From the NCBI RefSeq assembly GCF_048128805.1, contig NC_136010.1, forward strand, positions 16,500,480-16,564,479: a stretch of 64,000 nucleotides of DNA. Direction: 5' to 3'. The position numbers and the translations under genes were made by a program. Positions 35,229 to 59,407 of the stretch are shown piece by piece. Positions within the stretch are counted from its first letter, which is position 1, and the number at the start of each line of letters is the position of its first letter. Under the pieces are notes generated by a model, which was not told the origin of the DNA, did no database searches, and saw only the letters and a list, made by a program, of their open reading frames with translations. The stretch is from Centroberyx gerrardi. Lineage: Eukaryota > Chordata > Actinopteri > Beryciformes > Berycidae.

Positions 35229-35975
35229 ATGCTCTCCGGTTCAGGCCTAGCAGTCTTCCTTCTGTTAGCCACATCAGGTGCACAGACTATCGCTCAGCCC
35301 TGCCTTTGTTCAGCCCTCCAGCCTGCTGGGCTCCAAGTCAACTGCAGCTCTCTGGGCCTGATGGAGGTGCCTCATCTCCCCTCAGACACTACAGAGCTCC
35401 ATCTACAGGACAACCAGTTCACTACAGTATCTCCGGGCCTGTTTGACAGACTGGCTGGTCTGAGGAAGGTCTCCCTCTCTGGGAACCCCTTCCACTGTGA
35501 CTGCAGGATCCAGTACCTGAGGAACTGGCTGCTGAGGAACAGGGCTGTTGTTTCTGGGGAGCCCACCTGTGCCAGTCCCAGCGCTGTGGCACAGACAGCC
35601 ATCACTGGACTCAGCGATGACTACTTCTACTCCTGTGGCCGGAAAAGCTGTGTTGGAGGAACTTATGACGCCCTGATGGGGATGATGCTGTGCGGCCTTA
35701 TTGTTCTGCTAATGTGGGGCCTGAGACTGGCGAAGAAGTCCACCTTCACTCTGGACATTTATGAGAGACATACAGGATTTGAGGCCGAGTCTTTGCGATC
35801 GCTGAAGCCCAAACACAGGAAGAGGCTGCAGAGGTCGCTGTCAGAGGTCAGTGGGAACTCCGATTCTCTCACCTGGACAGAGGATCTAGAAAGGCCGCTT
35901 CTCAACATGGAGTTATTGCCACAAATACTGGATGTCTTGCACAAAAAGCACAATATAAAGATAAAGGCCACTTGA
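35229..35975 (+). CDS. gp9: Platelet glycoprotein GP9-like, GPIb-IX-V family
   Basis: A single coding exon of 248 residues. Signal peptide about 1-23; LRR N-terminal cysteines C25, C27 and C39; one leucine-rich repeat (TELHLQDNQFTTVSPGLF); LRR C-terminal cap NPFHCDC...C114...C136; a further cysteine at C141; one membrane segment about 148-167; cytoplasmic tail about 168-248. The ALxxxGLxVxC opening and CASPS motif match GP9, and human GP9 lies near CNBP, so I call gp9. The DTTEL phrase, the extra juxtamembrane cysteine and the long basic tail resemble GP1BB. Human GP9 has about 177 residues with almost no tail. Role of the family: subunit of the thrombocyte/platelet von Willebrand factor receptor. 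The ATG sits one base after a CCTGCAG acceptor. Confidence 0.78.
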   Translation: MLSGSGLAVFLLLATSGAQTIAQPCLCSALQPAGLQVNCSSLGLMEVPHLPSDTTELHLQDNQFTTVSPGLFDRLAGLRKVSLSGNPFHCDCRIQYLRNWLLRNRAVVSGEPTCASPSAVAQTAITGLSDDYFYSCGRKSCVGGTYDALMGMMLCGLIVLLMWGLRLAKKSTFTLDIYERHTGFEAESLRSLKPKHRKRLQRSLSEVSGNSDSLTWTEDLERPLLNMELLPQILDVLHKKHNIKIKAT

Positions 35976-36166
35976 GAAATATTGTGCTCCATAGGATGGC
36001 TGTAGATTTCAACCACCTGGTGAATGTGTCCTCTGCAGGTTAACAGAAATGTGTGTTTACTACTGAGTGCCTTGAATAGACCTCTTCGACTGTTACAGTG
36101 GAATTAGATATCACTTTGTGATTTTTGTTAAATAATTCAAAAAATTCCATGTAATATGTTGTAACA

Positions 36167-36172
36167 AATAAA
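36167..36172 (+). terminator. gp9: Poly(A) signal for gp9
   Basis: AATAAA about 190 bases after the gp9 stop, the first such hexamer on this strand. Confidence 0.65.
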
Positions 36173-36240
36173 ACATAACAAAATAATCACACTACATGTG
36201 GTTAATAGAGGTGAAGACAGTAACAAGGCAAAACAATGGA

Positions 36241-36246
36241 TTTATT
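36241..36246 (-). terminator. hdhd5: Candidate poly(A) signal for hdhd5
   Basis: TTTATT on the plus strand reads AATAAA on the minus strand, about 1.0 kb beyond the hdhd5 stop. No nearer AATAAA was seen on that strand. The 3' UTR would span roughly 36225-37255. Confidence 0.5.
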
Positions 36247-37255
36247 TTTTGCAATGGAGTGTTTTTACGTAGAGTGCCAGAGTCGTGTTTCTTAACACTA
36301 CATCTAGGTTGTCAACTGGCATGTTCTTTTTCTTGAAATGCAACCTAATTTCATTCAGGTAACATTTACTTATTTAGGTATGAAATGCACCAGATGAAAT
36401 GCATGGTAAATCCTCCAATGAAAAAATATCTTATCTTATATTTATATCTACAATATAAATATAAATGTCTAGTTACAGTTTTTGCTTTAGGAATCAAAAT
36501 TCTAATGCATTAAACAGAAATTGTACTTAACACTAACAACAATGGGTAGATTCTCTATGGCAGGAAGATATGGTAACATTTAACAAGGAGGAAAAGCTTT
36601 GATCTGTGCAAATACTTGTCAAGGGTCTGATAAGACACAAAATGCAGACAGACAGCACTATTAAAGGACAATATTGCACTCTGAACAGCAAACAGGTGTT
36701 TTACAGTACAAACATTATTCTCATTATATTCATGCATAGATTTACCAGGATAAATGGGTAAACAATGAATAAAAATGCAATAATAAAAGCCACCTTGAGA
36801 ATAAAGGTAAAACGTTATCTGAATACACTTCATAAAAAACATTGATAACTTCTTGTAATAAATATAGGATGATTTCGGAATTTGTAATAATACTCTAAAA
36901 CATAATCTAGGAAAATACTTAATACTGTCAAATAAGGCAGTTATTAAATTTTAAATTTCTTAAAAACAGGTAATTGTGCAGTATATGATCATTTAAGGAC
37001 TATCACAAAAACAATATAAAAGAACAGTTGACAGTTAACAACAGTTAAAAGAGAGTTAATTCTCTCTAAAGTATGTTTTACCGTTTACGAGTTTTGAAGA
37101 TGACCCATGTTCCGTCAATGCCCTGACAGGTGGCTAAACAACGTCCACAGTGTTAGGCTCCTACAGATTAATGCATCAAGTGGTATTTCCCGGTTAACAC
37201 TCCACCCCCCCCCCCTCTGCTACGGCCTCCACACAAAACCTACCGTCTGAAAAAT

Positions 37256-41560
<4,305 letters not shown>

Positions 41561-41912
41561 CTCCTTTATTTATCACCGGGTGTAATAAAAAAAAAAAAAA
41601 GACAATGAAATAATGCTACGGCGCATGAAGGGAGCCGGCTTCGGCCGCGCTGGCTGTTCGGCTTCTAGGCTTGTTTTTCCTCAGATATTTTCTCGCCCAT
41701 AATTTGACTGGGCGAGAGCCGATGACGACATATGAGGAGTAGGAGGGTCTTGTGGTGCATCTTTGTTGGAGAGAGCCGGGGAGCTGCTGCATCTGCACTG
41801 CAACCGCTGCTGCCATTTTAAACATCGAGGTGGAGCTCGAGCCTGCAGTGGCTTGCAGCTCCACACAGCAGATGGTGACAGGCTGCGGCACAAGCACAAC
41901 CCCGACCAGCAT
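41561..41912 (-). other. hdhd5 leader/promoter region with a 98-codon upstream frame
   Basis: Upstream of the hdhd5 ATG the minus strand has a moderately GC-rich leader with an ATG-started frame of 98 codons (41912-41616), ending 53 bases before the hdhd5 start region. It contains AAAATGGCAGCAG, similar to the YY1-type element common in promoters of mitochondrial-protein genes. I do not recognise the encoded peptide, which is alanine-rich then basic. It may be an upstream ORF or chance. Confidence 0.4.
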
Positions 41913-42701
41913 CCCTACTGACTGTGAAATATTCTTTTATACCTTTTAATTCCATGCCATGTTATTTATTTAGAGACTAAATTCCCCAATTGTGTCCTGG
42001 GTTTAGTTTCAGAATCCTGACTCTAGGAAAGAAAACCAATTTGGGTTACCGATGCAAATGCGATAACCTGAGCTGACGCCCTTGCTGGGCTGTACATAAG
42101 TTGGCTAAATTTACACTGAAAGTGGAACCTGAAGGAAGTTGACAGAGAAATCTGAGCCATTAGGTTGGAGACTACAGAATTCCCTTTGCAGTTTCAGCCA
42201 ACACGTTCTGCGTGTTGGGTGAAACTGGCTTTTTTAAAACCTGGGTGGGGACCCAATTATCACAAAGACAATGGATCCACGATATTCTTAAGAAATCTGC
42301 TCAAACACTTAAGTTTTAATTGGATGAATTTAGTGTGGAATCACTGTGTAACTAGAGTAAAGCTAATATTGCCTTACCAACTCACTGCAACAAAAGGTAG
42401 GAACAAAATGGCTCAGGGAAAAAGGTTTGTGGACTAAGAAAGCAGGGTCAGTATTGTAAATTGTGTTGAACAGTTAACAGTTAAGAGGAGTTGGGCAAGC
42501 AGTAGTTATGTTCAACCTGTTTTTCCAGATGACCAACAGATCACTCAGAGGCCCAGACTCCTGAGGGGGTCGAGACTTGACAATCATCTGTAAAGGAAAT
42601 GCATCTCCAAACAGCAACTCCAAGCCATGAAAAATGTGTTGCATACTGTTAAAACTGAAATAAAATAAACAGATAGAAGTTCCTCCTCGTGCTCCTCCAG
42701 C

Positions 42702-42707
42702 TTTATT
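42702..42707 (-). terminator. cnbp: Poly(A) signal for cnbp
   Basis: TTTATT on the plus strand is AATAAA on the minus strand, about 0.85 kb beyond the cnbp stop. This would give a 3' UTR of roughly 42685-43556, a typical size for the gene. Confidence 0.65.
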
Positions 42708-43556
42708 GATAGTTTAAAATTACATTTCTATTTTCTAGGACTTCAGTTGCATTTTCCTTCCGACTTAAAAACTGAGTACAAGCAAATGGTATTTTTACAG
42801 TAGTCTAAGTGATATTGTACAAAAATAACATTTGATTTCTGTGAAAACATTTTCCATTCCCAAATAACTCCTAATTCTGCTGATCTGACAACTGTTCTTG
42901 ATGCTAATTTCCGCCAAGGTAAAAAAAAAAAAATTCCACAGCCATTTTAAAGGAAACATCTACCTTGGACTAGTAAGTGATATTTAAATTGTAAACAGAT
43001 TTCTATAAAAGAACTTGATTCTTTTTATACCTCCAAAATTTTATATCTTAGCAATATAACATGTAGTTTATGTTATCGCCCACTTAGCTGCTTGTAGGGC
43101 TCAGATGCATCATGTTGTGAACTGTTTCCATGTCAAACTCTCTTGGCGAACTCATCTGACCCCACTAAAACAAACCAAAATAACCATACATGGAAGTTCA
43201 GGTTTCCATTTACTCCTTTCTTCCTTCTCATCTTACTGAGACTCACTTCCACAAGCTCAGAGGTCCTATATATCCCATATGTTTAGTCCCATTCATTCAT
43301 CTCTGATCACCAGTGGCTTGGAAAGGGGGGTTCTTTAACAAAGCATTATACATAACACCGCTACCAAACTAAAACATTTTTTGTATTGAATGCAGAAAGA
43401 TATTTTTTTCACCCCTTTCATCGTATTACATGTCGAGAGGCTCACTGGCCTGGGACTAGCCTCTGTTAGCCAACCTTTGGCCAGTGAAGAGGATTCAGAG
43501 AAAATAATACAACCAACCATCAATCTGAAAAAAGGAGGGGCAACAAAGGGCACTGA

Positions 43557-44836
<1,280 letters not shown>

Positions 44837-44839
44837 TAT

Positions 44840-46438
44840 CTAAAATAAAAAATATATATTAGTACACAAAATTCACTATTAAATAACGTCTGTCTAGGAA
44901 CTTCTGTACAGAGGCAAAGTCAAAATCTTGACAAACTCAAAGCAATGATTACAATCCAAATTACCAATTTGACTGTGCACCAATGTTACAAATTCCAGTG
45001 TTTGGCAGTTACAATGATTCTGCCTTAAGAGTGCTGTCAAAATTCTGTTAGATTTATTGATTTTTGTATCACAGAGCACTACTGCACTAGTTTATCTAGC
45101 ATGATGGACTATCTAGGGATCTAATCTATGATTAAACAGTGGGTAAAATTATCAGCTGCTAAGTCTATCCTAATTGCCCATCAGACTAGGATAACTAACT
45201 ACTAAGCTAACTTACATGATTTCCTCAATGGAATCATGTTGTGATCACCATAGGCCAAACTTCTCCAAAGTGTTTGTTGACGGTGCTAAAGACATCAAGT
45301 CGGGAAGAATGTGAGTTAATGAGTAACCAACTTGCTCACAATTAGTACGTTAGCCAAAAGACTAGGCAAGACCCAGAGGAAACCCACAACGTTTCACTAC
45401 AGCCAAATGTCTGACTCAGCTGCACTCTGGTAGTTAATACCGTTATATAACGGGAGAATAACACTGAGTTTTGGTCACGTTCGCTAATAAGACAAAGCAA
45501 TGCGAATGAAAAAGCCGCTCTACAAGTTATGATGGCCATTAAAAACGCTCGACGGGCCCAGCCATGTCTTACATAACAGTGCTTCACATACTGGCAGACT
45601 AACTTAGCCACTTCAGTGGTTGCTGCCAGAGCCTTCGAGCTAGTAACCAGAGAAAAGTTATTAAGTTAAAATCAGTAAGGCCTCGATAGTTGGATGCAAT
45701 ATTACCAGCCGATGGATACTGCAGTAATAGCAATGAAACGCATGTCGTGGCTTGTCAGCTAACTTGGCAAGCTAGCTCCAGAGAGCACTCATTTCGCGTC
45801 GTGTAAAATCAGATGAAAATGCAAGCCGTACCTCTAACTAAAACTAAATTAACGTTAGTTTTTTTTAAATCATCATCGGGCTATTAATCTTCATTAAATC
45901 ACCCAAATAAAGTCATTTTGATGTGATTCTGCGCCTGCAAAACAGAGCCAAGTGCAAAAGGTTGCTACGCTAACATTGGGCCTTGTCACATTGATGTTGA
46001 TGTTACTGCGCACTCGCGAGACACTGCTGCTAGCTACCACATGCTAGCACACCGCCTCACCATCCCAGCAAGAAGCACGGCTCCGTCGACGACCATTCAT
46101 CCTTAACCAAATGTAAAGTGTCGATTGAACTCCGAAGCACGATGCACGTTTAATGCACGTAGTTTCTGGCGGATCATCAAAATAATTTATAATAAAGACG
46201 ACATTTCCCGCGCAGAGCGCACACATCAAAGTCGTTGTGACTGGCTAGCAGGCCAGGCCAAGACCCTGATGGCCCGTTATTCGTGATTCGTAAACGAACC
46301 CCTATTTATACAAAAAAAAAAATGACTAAACGCTCGATTTTTGACAGGCACAATCAGTTTGTCATAACATACTACACAATTTGATATATATGCGGTATCT
46401 ATTGATTCAATTAAATCTAATGTTAGCGTATTGCTTAC
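44840..46438 (-). other. cnbp: cnbp intron 1
   Basis: This interval lies between the non-coding first exon (donor 46439/46438) and the first coding exon (acceptor at 44840). In human CNBP, intron 1 holds the CCTG repeat expanded in myotonic dystrophy type 2. No CCTG/CAGG tandem tract is visible here. No other gene was recognised. Confidence 0.65.
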
Positions 46439-46500
46439 CTTGCTAGTTAGCTACGTGACTCTGTTTACGCCTCCTTCTTTGCGCTACATGCGGTGTGAAC
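46439..46500 (-). other. cnbp: cnbp non-coding first exon (5' limit uncertain)
   Basis: On the minus strand a clear donor, CAAG|GTAAGC, ends an exon at 46439, upstream of the acceptor of the first coding exon. The gene is known to start with a non-coding exon. The 5' end is a guess placed below the CCAAT-box cluster. Confidence 0.55.
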
Positions 46501-46550
46501 ACGAGTTCCTGAAATGTCATTCACAGTACCCAGTAAAAACTAGCGCAGTG

Positions 46551-46623
46551 ATTGGCCAAAGGCTCCGTCTACAACCAATCAAACACTAGATTGTCTGGAC
46601 ACCGCCTCTATGAATTAGCCAAT
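46551..46623. promoter_or_regulatory. cnbp: CCAAT-box cluster, cnbp promoter
   Basis: Three CCAAT boxes lie within 73 bases: ATTGG at 46551-46555 (CCAAT on the minus strand) and CCAAT at 46575-46579 and 46619-46623. They are just upstream of the inferred first exon of cnbp. No TATA box is seen. This fits an NF-Y-driven housekeeping promoter; binding is inference. Confidence 0.6.
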
Positions 46624-46639
46624 CACGGATACGAACTGG

Positions 46640-49600
46640 TCCTGTTGCCTAAATCGACCTCTTTTTCAGTAAGGCGGATGTTTTTCTTCTGAAACATAAG
46701 AATAGTAGCGTTGTCTTGAGCAGTGTTTTGAATTGCATAAGCAGCATCTAATGTATGATGATTAATAGCTGATAATAATAACAAGAATATTCGAATGTTA
46801 TTATTATTATATAAGTATTAATATTATTTTATTTGTATAGGTTTTGACTGAGTTCACAGTACTTTAACAATTAAACAAAAACTTAAATAAAAATACATTT
46901 AAACAAGAATACACCACAAGATAAAAAGATTTTTAAAAAAATAGAGGCTTATTGTTCATAGGTCTAATTTGGACCTATGCTTCACTTTTCACCAGAAACC
47001 TAAAAGGGTTTTAATGTGATCATTGTTGATTAGGCTAGCCTTAAGGTATTCAAAGCATTTGGGAGATTGCTTTAGATAAGTCTGTGTATAAAGCAAAATA
47101 GTATGACTGAACTAATTTCCCTACAGGCCTAAATTTCTGTGGGCAATATTAATAGCCTATTCATATGATATTGTGTTATGTGATGCCCTTACAGCAGGCT
47201 TGACCTATAACTTCAGCATCTTTAGTCCTTGCAAGAGTGCTCTGACTGCACAGTGACCCCTCTAATCTCACACATCACACATCAGCATTTTGTTTTATTT
47301 AATTGTCATTAAATCAAGGGCTCTAAGTGATAACAGTAAAATGTTGCCTTAAAAGCAGGCCTAGAAGCCTGCTGATTGAAGAATCAGTGCAATAGCCCCA
47401 AGGTTACTTAACTACAGCTAAAACTATCTAGGCATATGGAATGATTTAGATTAAAAAAAAAAAAAAACTGCAGTAGGCCTATGTGAAAAAAAAACAAAAA
47501 ACTAAAAAAGTCTGCATTTTTTGGCTACTTAGCCTACTAGTAAATTAGCTAAAATAAAAACATTATTATTATTTTCATTTTTGGTCATTCAGAATGGAAA
47601 GAATGGCCCTCTAATGAATAAATCCCACATCTATCAATATAATGATGCATACTATAAACTTTTTAATTTTTCAACATTTTGTGCACTTGGACACCTGAAA
47701 TGACAACTTCTGACACATTCTGCCCCAAACTTAAACTGAAACAAAATAAGATACACACCTAAATGAAGACTAGCATATCACATCCGAAAATCACTGAAAC
47801 TAAGCTGGAATTGGAATAATAAAATAAATAAATACATATAAATTGCTGTATGTCTTTTTAACTGATGATCTCATAAGCATATTACATCCCTGATACAGAC
47901 CCATCCTGTTTCACCCATCCTGATTGCATCATATTTTGAATACAAGACCAGTGAGAGAGACAACAATCCAGTGAACCATGGGGGCTACAGCATCTCAGCT
48001 AACTGGCCTGAGTGCTTGGTCAGATCAATAAGTGGGAAAGATGCAATCATCCTAGTCTTAAGGTGGCTTTGGTTGCAAAGCTCAGCGAAAGCAGTTGCCA
48101 TTTCATATGGCCGTTATTCAGCAGCTGATAACCTTTATAACAGGGCAGGAAAAAAAATACATATTAGCCTGTGCTGCATCTTTTTGATTTTATTTGGTTA
48201 TGTCCACCATAATATCCCATGCTGACTGAAATACAATGGTAGTGCTGCATGCCGAGTGGAGCACCTTAAAAAGGCTCCACAATGACAAAGCCCTGCCCTC
48301 ATTCTCATAGAAACAGTATTTGATGTTTCTGTCATTTGTTGGATGGAGATGGAATATCTATAAGAAAAGGCTCATTGGAAGAAATGTGGATTCAACTGTA
48401 AAGTAAGATAGATAAAGTGGAGATTGGTTGGAAGACATGGTCATATGACGTGTTGTTATGATCATTATCTGGCTGAGAATGTCTGCTGCTTTATGGAGTC
48501 AGTTTATGCTCAGCTCATCAAGGCAGACTGGCCGGGATGTTGATGAGGCCGTTTAACTCTCAAACAGTTAAATGGTGTCAAGTCTGGCTTGCTGATAGGA
48601 CCTATGAACCATCTGTGAGCAGAGAACCTCAGGGGACCCAGTCCAGTCCGGGATGCTACAGACATGGTGAACACATGGTGAGTGGCAGCAGGTTTGGTAG
48701 AGGGTAAGATTTCATGATGGTAGGCCTAGTGTTTCAGGGCCAGTTTGAAACAGAATAAGCTGCGTTCTTGACTAACAACAGCTTATTCTGTTTGTTGAGC
48801 ATGTTTTGATATTAGAAATCATTCTGAATCCAGTGTAAAAGAGGGACAAGAATGTTGCATCTCTGCCAGTTTTAGAAACCTTTGCCCATAACAAATCTAG
48901 GTAAAACTTTACACTTACTGTACATACCAGACTATCCATTGCAAGTCGACTCTTCATTGTATTTTAGTCCAAACATGTAAAATATAACAAATAGCATAAC
49001 TATCATGACTATCAGGCAGGGCTTCAGTGTGGTCAGCTACAATTTTGCATTTCCCTCAAGTCTCCAGATGATGGTGCACTTGGAGTGATTCATGGCCGAC
49101 TACTCCATACTTGGCCTAACATTTTTTTGTTCTCATAAGCTACTTTTACAACAAATATCTCAATTGATTTGTATTAAAAGCTATATTAATGTAACATAGG
49201 CATAATCATAGTTAAAAGTGTATCCAAGATAGCGTGTCAGCTCTTTGGCCTGCAATCTCAAAAGCGATGTTTGCACCCTATATGATCAATCTTAACCGGA
49301 ATTTAAGAGCCTAACTGGGATATTTCTCTTAACAGTTTAGAGTTCGGGTGTAGATTTCCTCATGAGCATAAACAGCAGTATCAGTGGAGTGGGAGGGCTC
49401 AACTTAGTGCTTTAGTTGCGCAGTGTGTATGGTTGCTTGCAACTCTTGTTATGACTGCAAGGTCCTGTTTCAATCACTGGCGTCAGACAGGCGCACGACA
49501 CCAACTCAAACCTTTTCACCTTCTCCTGTACATCGTAAATATTGATTGGAAAGCGAAGCATTACTGAACAACGTACTGGAGTTTTAATTTGCAAGAGCCT

Positions 49601-49640
49601 CATAAGACCTGGAGTATGTCCCTCGTCGTGTGACTTTGAG
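46640..49640. other. Intergenic region between cnbp and raf1 (divergent genes)
   Basis: AT-rich DNA with A-runs near 47452-47467 and 47491. No exon was supported on either strand. It contains the 15-bp inverted repeat at 48748-48793. Because cnbp and raf1 point away from each other, regulatory sequence for both probably lies here, but none could be identified beyond the CCAAT boxes. Confidence 0.6.
48748..48793. repeat. Perfect 15-bp inverted repeat (hairpin)
   Basis: Arms 48748-48762 (AAACAGAATAAGCTG) and 48779-48793 are exact reverse complements, with a 16-base loop. No gene is attached to it. Confidence 0.85.
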
Positions 49641-49910
49641 GGTCCGACGGATTTTTTTTTTTTTTTCGCATTTACCGCGGATAGAAGACTAAACTTTTTA
49701 TTATAAGGCGATTGATAAATAGACCCACCGATGACCTTCACATCTTACATCATTAGTGCAGTTACCGGATACATTGTTTGATACATTGTCGGGGTGTTTA
49801 CAAACGTCGACTTTTTCCCCTTTTCTTGAATGCGTTGCAAATATGATGATGTCACCGACGCCACTTTTTCCTGAAGTTATGGCGGAGCACAACTTTTCCA
49901 ACTTGTCTTG
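49640..49910 (+). other. raf1: raf1 non-coding first exon with upstream ORFs (5' limit uncertain)
   Basis: A consensus donor TTG|GTAAGTAAG ends an exon at 49910, and the first coding exon has an acceptor at 51871-51872 with no coding upstream of its ATG, so a 5' UTR exon is expected here. The 5' boundary is approximate. Inside it, three tandem ATGs (49843-49851) open a frame that passes through another ATG at 49879 and stops at the first base after the splice junction. Confidence 0.55.
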
Positions 49911-51103
49911 GTAAGTAAGGGTACAGGCTACAGGCTTCCAGCTCTGCTACTTTCTCAATTATGTTAGAAATGACGGCTACAATTGTTTAACCCTCTCTCT
50001 CTCCACGCTACACGACCCGATAATGCATCCTTTGAACAAGTGAAATTTGAATGGAGGGGGAATAGAGCCGTGCAATGAAGTTTAGCTGAAGTTCGCTTCT
50101 GAGGGCCTACAGGCTATTTCACAACTATACATTCAGCAACTTGACCGACTAGGCCTTATAATAGCACTTCCATTAATATTTGTGCAGCTCGTGCGTGCAT
50201 TTCAGCGGCATTCGTGGCTTACAAGTGATATTTTATACGGTTACGTTTGGTAAGGATTTGCATTCAATGGGAATTCAATTGAAGGCGTTCGAGAGCCAGT
50301 TGAGTGAGTGAGCCTCCACATAGTTCTCCCAAAATATGCCACTGACCTGCTGACATTGATCTCACCTACATTTATGACTTTGACGACTGCAAACAATATT
50401 GCCATAGAAGAGCTTATGTGAATGTAATGATTACAATGTAATGCTTACCACGGCTGAAATTACCATGGCTTAATTATTTGGAAATCAGGATGTGTTCTGT
50501 AGACTGATAGGAATGTAATCTAAGAGAAGGGAGCATAAGTATCCTGGACTTCACGCTCTTTGTGTTGATACCCATTCCTGGATGGATCACAGCACTTGTT
50601 TTGAACACAATTCTTGCGGCATGGTGGGCACAACAGACCCAGACTCGTTCAAGTCCCTGCTTTTCTGTTGTGACATGTGAGTCTTATGTGACTGTTAACC
50701 ACTAACTGCAGTAAATCATCTCTTCAGCTTCAACAGGTCTTTGTATAAGGCATATCACAGACAAGACAAGGAAGTGGGTGGCATGCGTGCACACAGGCAG
50801 ATAGAAAAGTATACACACTGAAAAAGAAAGTGAAGAACAAGAGTGAGTCTGTTTATATATATAGCCCTGCATTTGTATTGAAAACAAAGCAGAAGTGGGA
50901 GCATATTTGTTTGTGATGGGTAGGTACAACCTGAGTTGTAACAACTAAAGCTTTACTTTCGGCCGTTGCCTAGCTGACATATGAGGGTCACACCTTGTGC
51001 CTTGCTGCTGATGTTTTGCTCGTAGCACAAATGTATTATTTATTTTAACAACAGTGTTCAACTTGTTCATAAAGTAGCAATCCTGCTCTGCTACTCCACT
51101 GCC

Positions 51104-51157
51104 CCACTATTTCACCAGACCCCATGTATCCACACATGGGGTCTGGTGAAATAGTGG
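51104..51157. repeat. Perfect 24-bp inverted repeat (hairpin) in raf1 intron 1
   Basis: Arms 51104-51127 and 51134-51157 are exact reverse complements over 24 bases, with a 6-base loop (ATCCAC). It lies in the first raf1 intron. Confidence 0.92.
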
Positions 51158-51898
51158 CCCTGACCCTGATGTTACGAGCTACGTCTGCGTCTTTGAGGGC
51201 ACCCCCTAGTTGTCTGTCTGTCTGTCTGTGCAGATGAAAGAGTCTGTTGAAGGCATACTGTAAATAACATGGCTGACCTCTGTGGTGGCCTGAGATTCTC
51301 CTGGTCTGAGTGGATTAGTTTGTCCACGCTACTCTGCTCCTCCCCCTCTGTCAGTGGGAAGGGAAAATTGCTAGATGCCAGCTTTATGCCAAAAAGTTAC
51401 AGATGTAATGTACTACAGTTAAGCTAATTGTAATGTCTGTCCATGTAGGGTTGAGCCCAGAGTTTATGGACCACATAAGACCATTGAACTGGTCAGGAAA
51501 TGGCAGATGCTCTCTTTAGTCTGCTGTATCACTACTGCAGGGCTTGCTGCATCGGTATAACCTTCAAGTGGTGCTGATCATTATCATTCAACCCATGAAA
51601 CAATTGAGCAGCTTAAAAAGTGAAGACGATAGACAGAGGGGTAGATATATTTAATCACTCTTTTTCAAATTAAGTACATTCACATGCTATTTTACCCAGG
51701 ATTGCAAGATAGTCGTACAGGCCTTGACGCTGAGTCTGCACACCACCATCCTCACCAAGAAGAAAGAGAACTAATGTAATATTGATAAAGAGGTCGTTTG
51801 GCGATGTGAGCTTTCCAACATTCTGAGCACTAACACTGTGTGTGTGTATGTGTGCCTGTGTTTGTTTTCCAGACCATTGAGAGCACTTGGCTTTGCTA

Positions 51899-59407
<7,509 letters not shown>

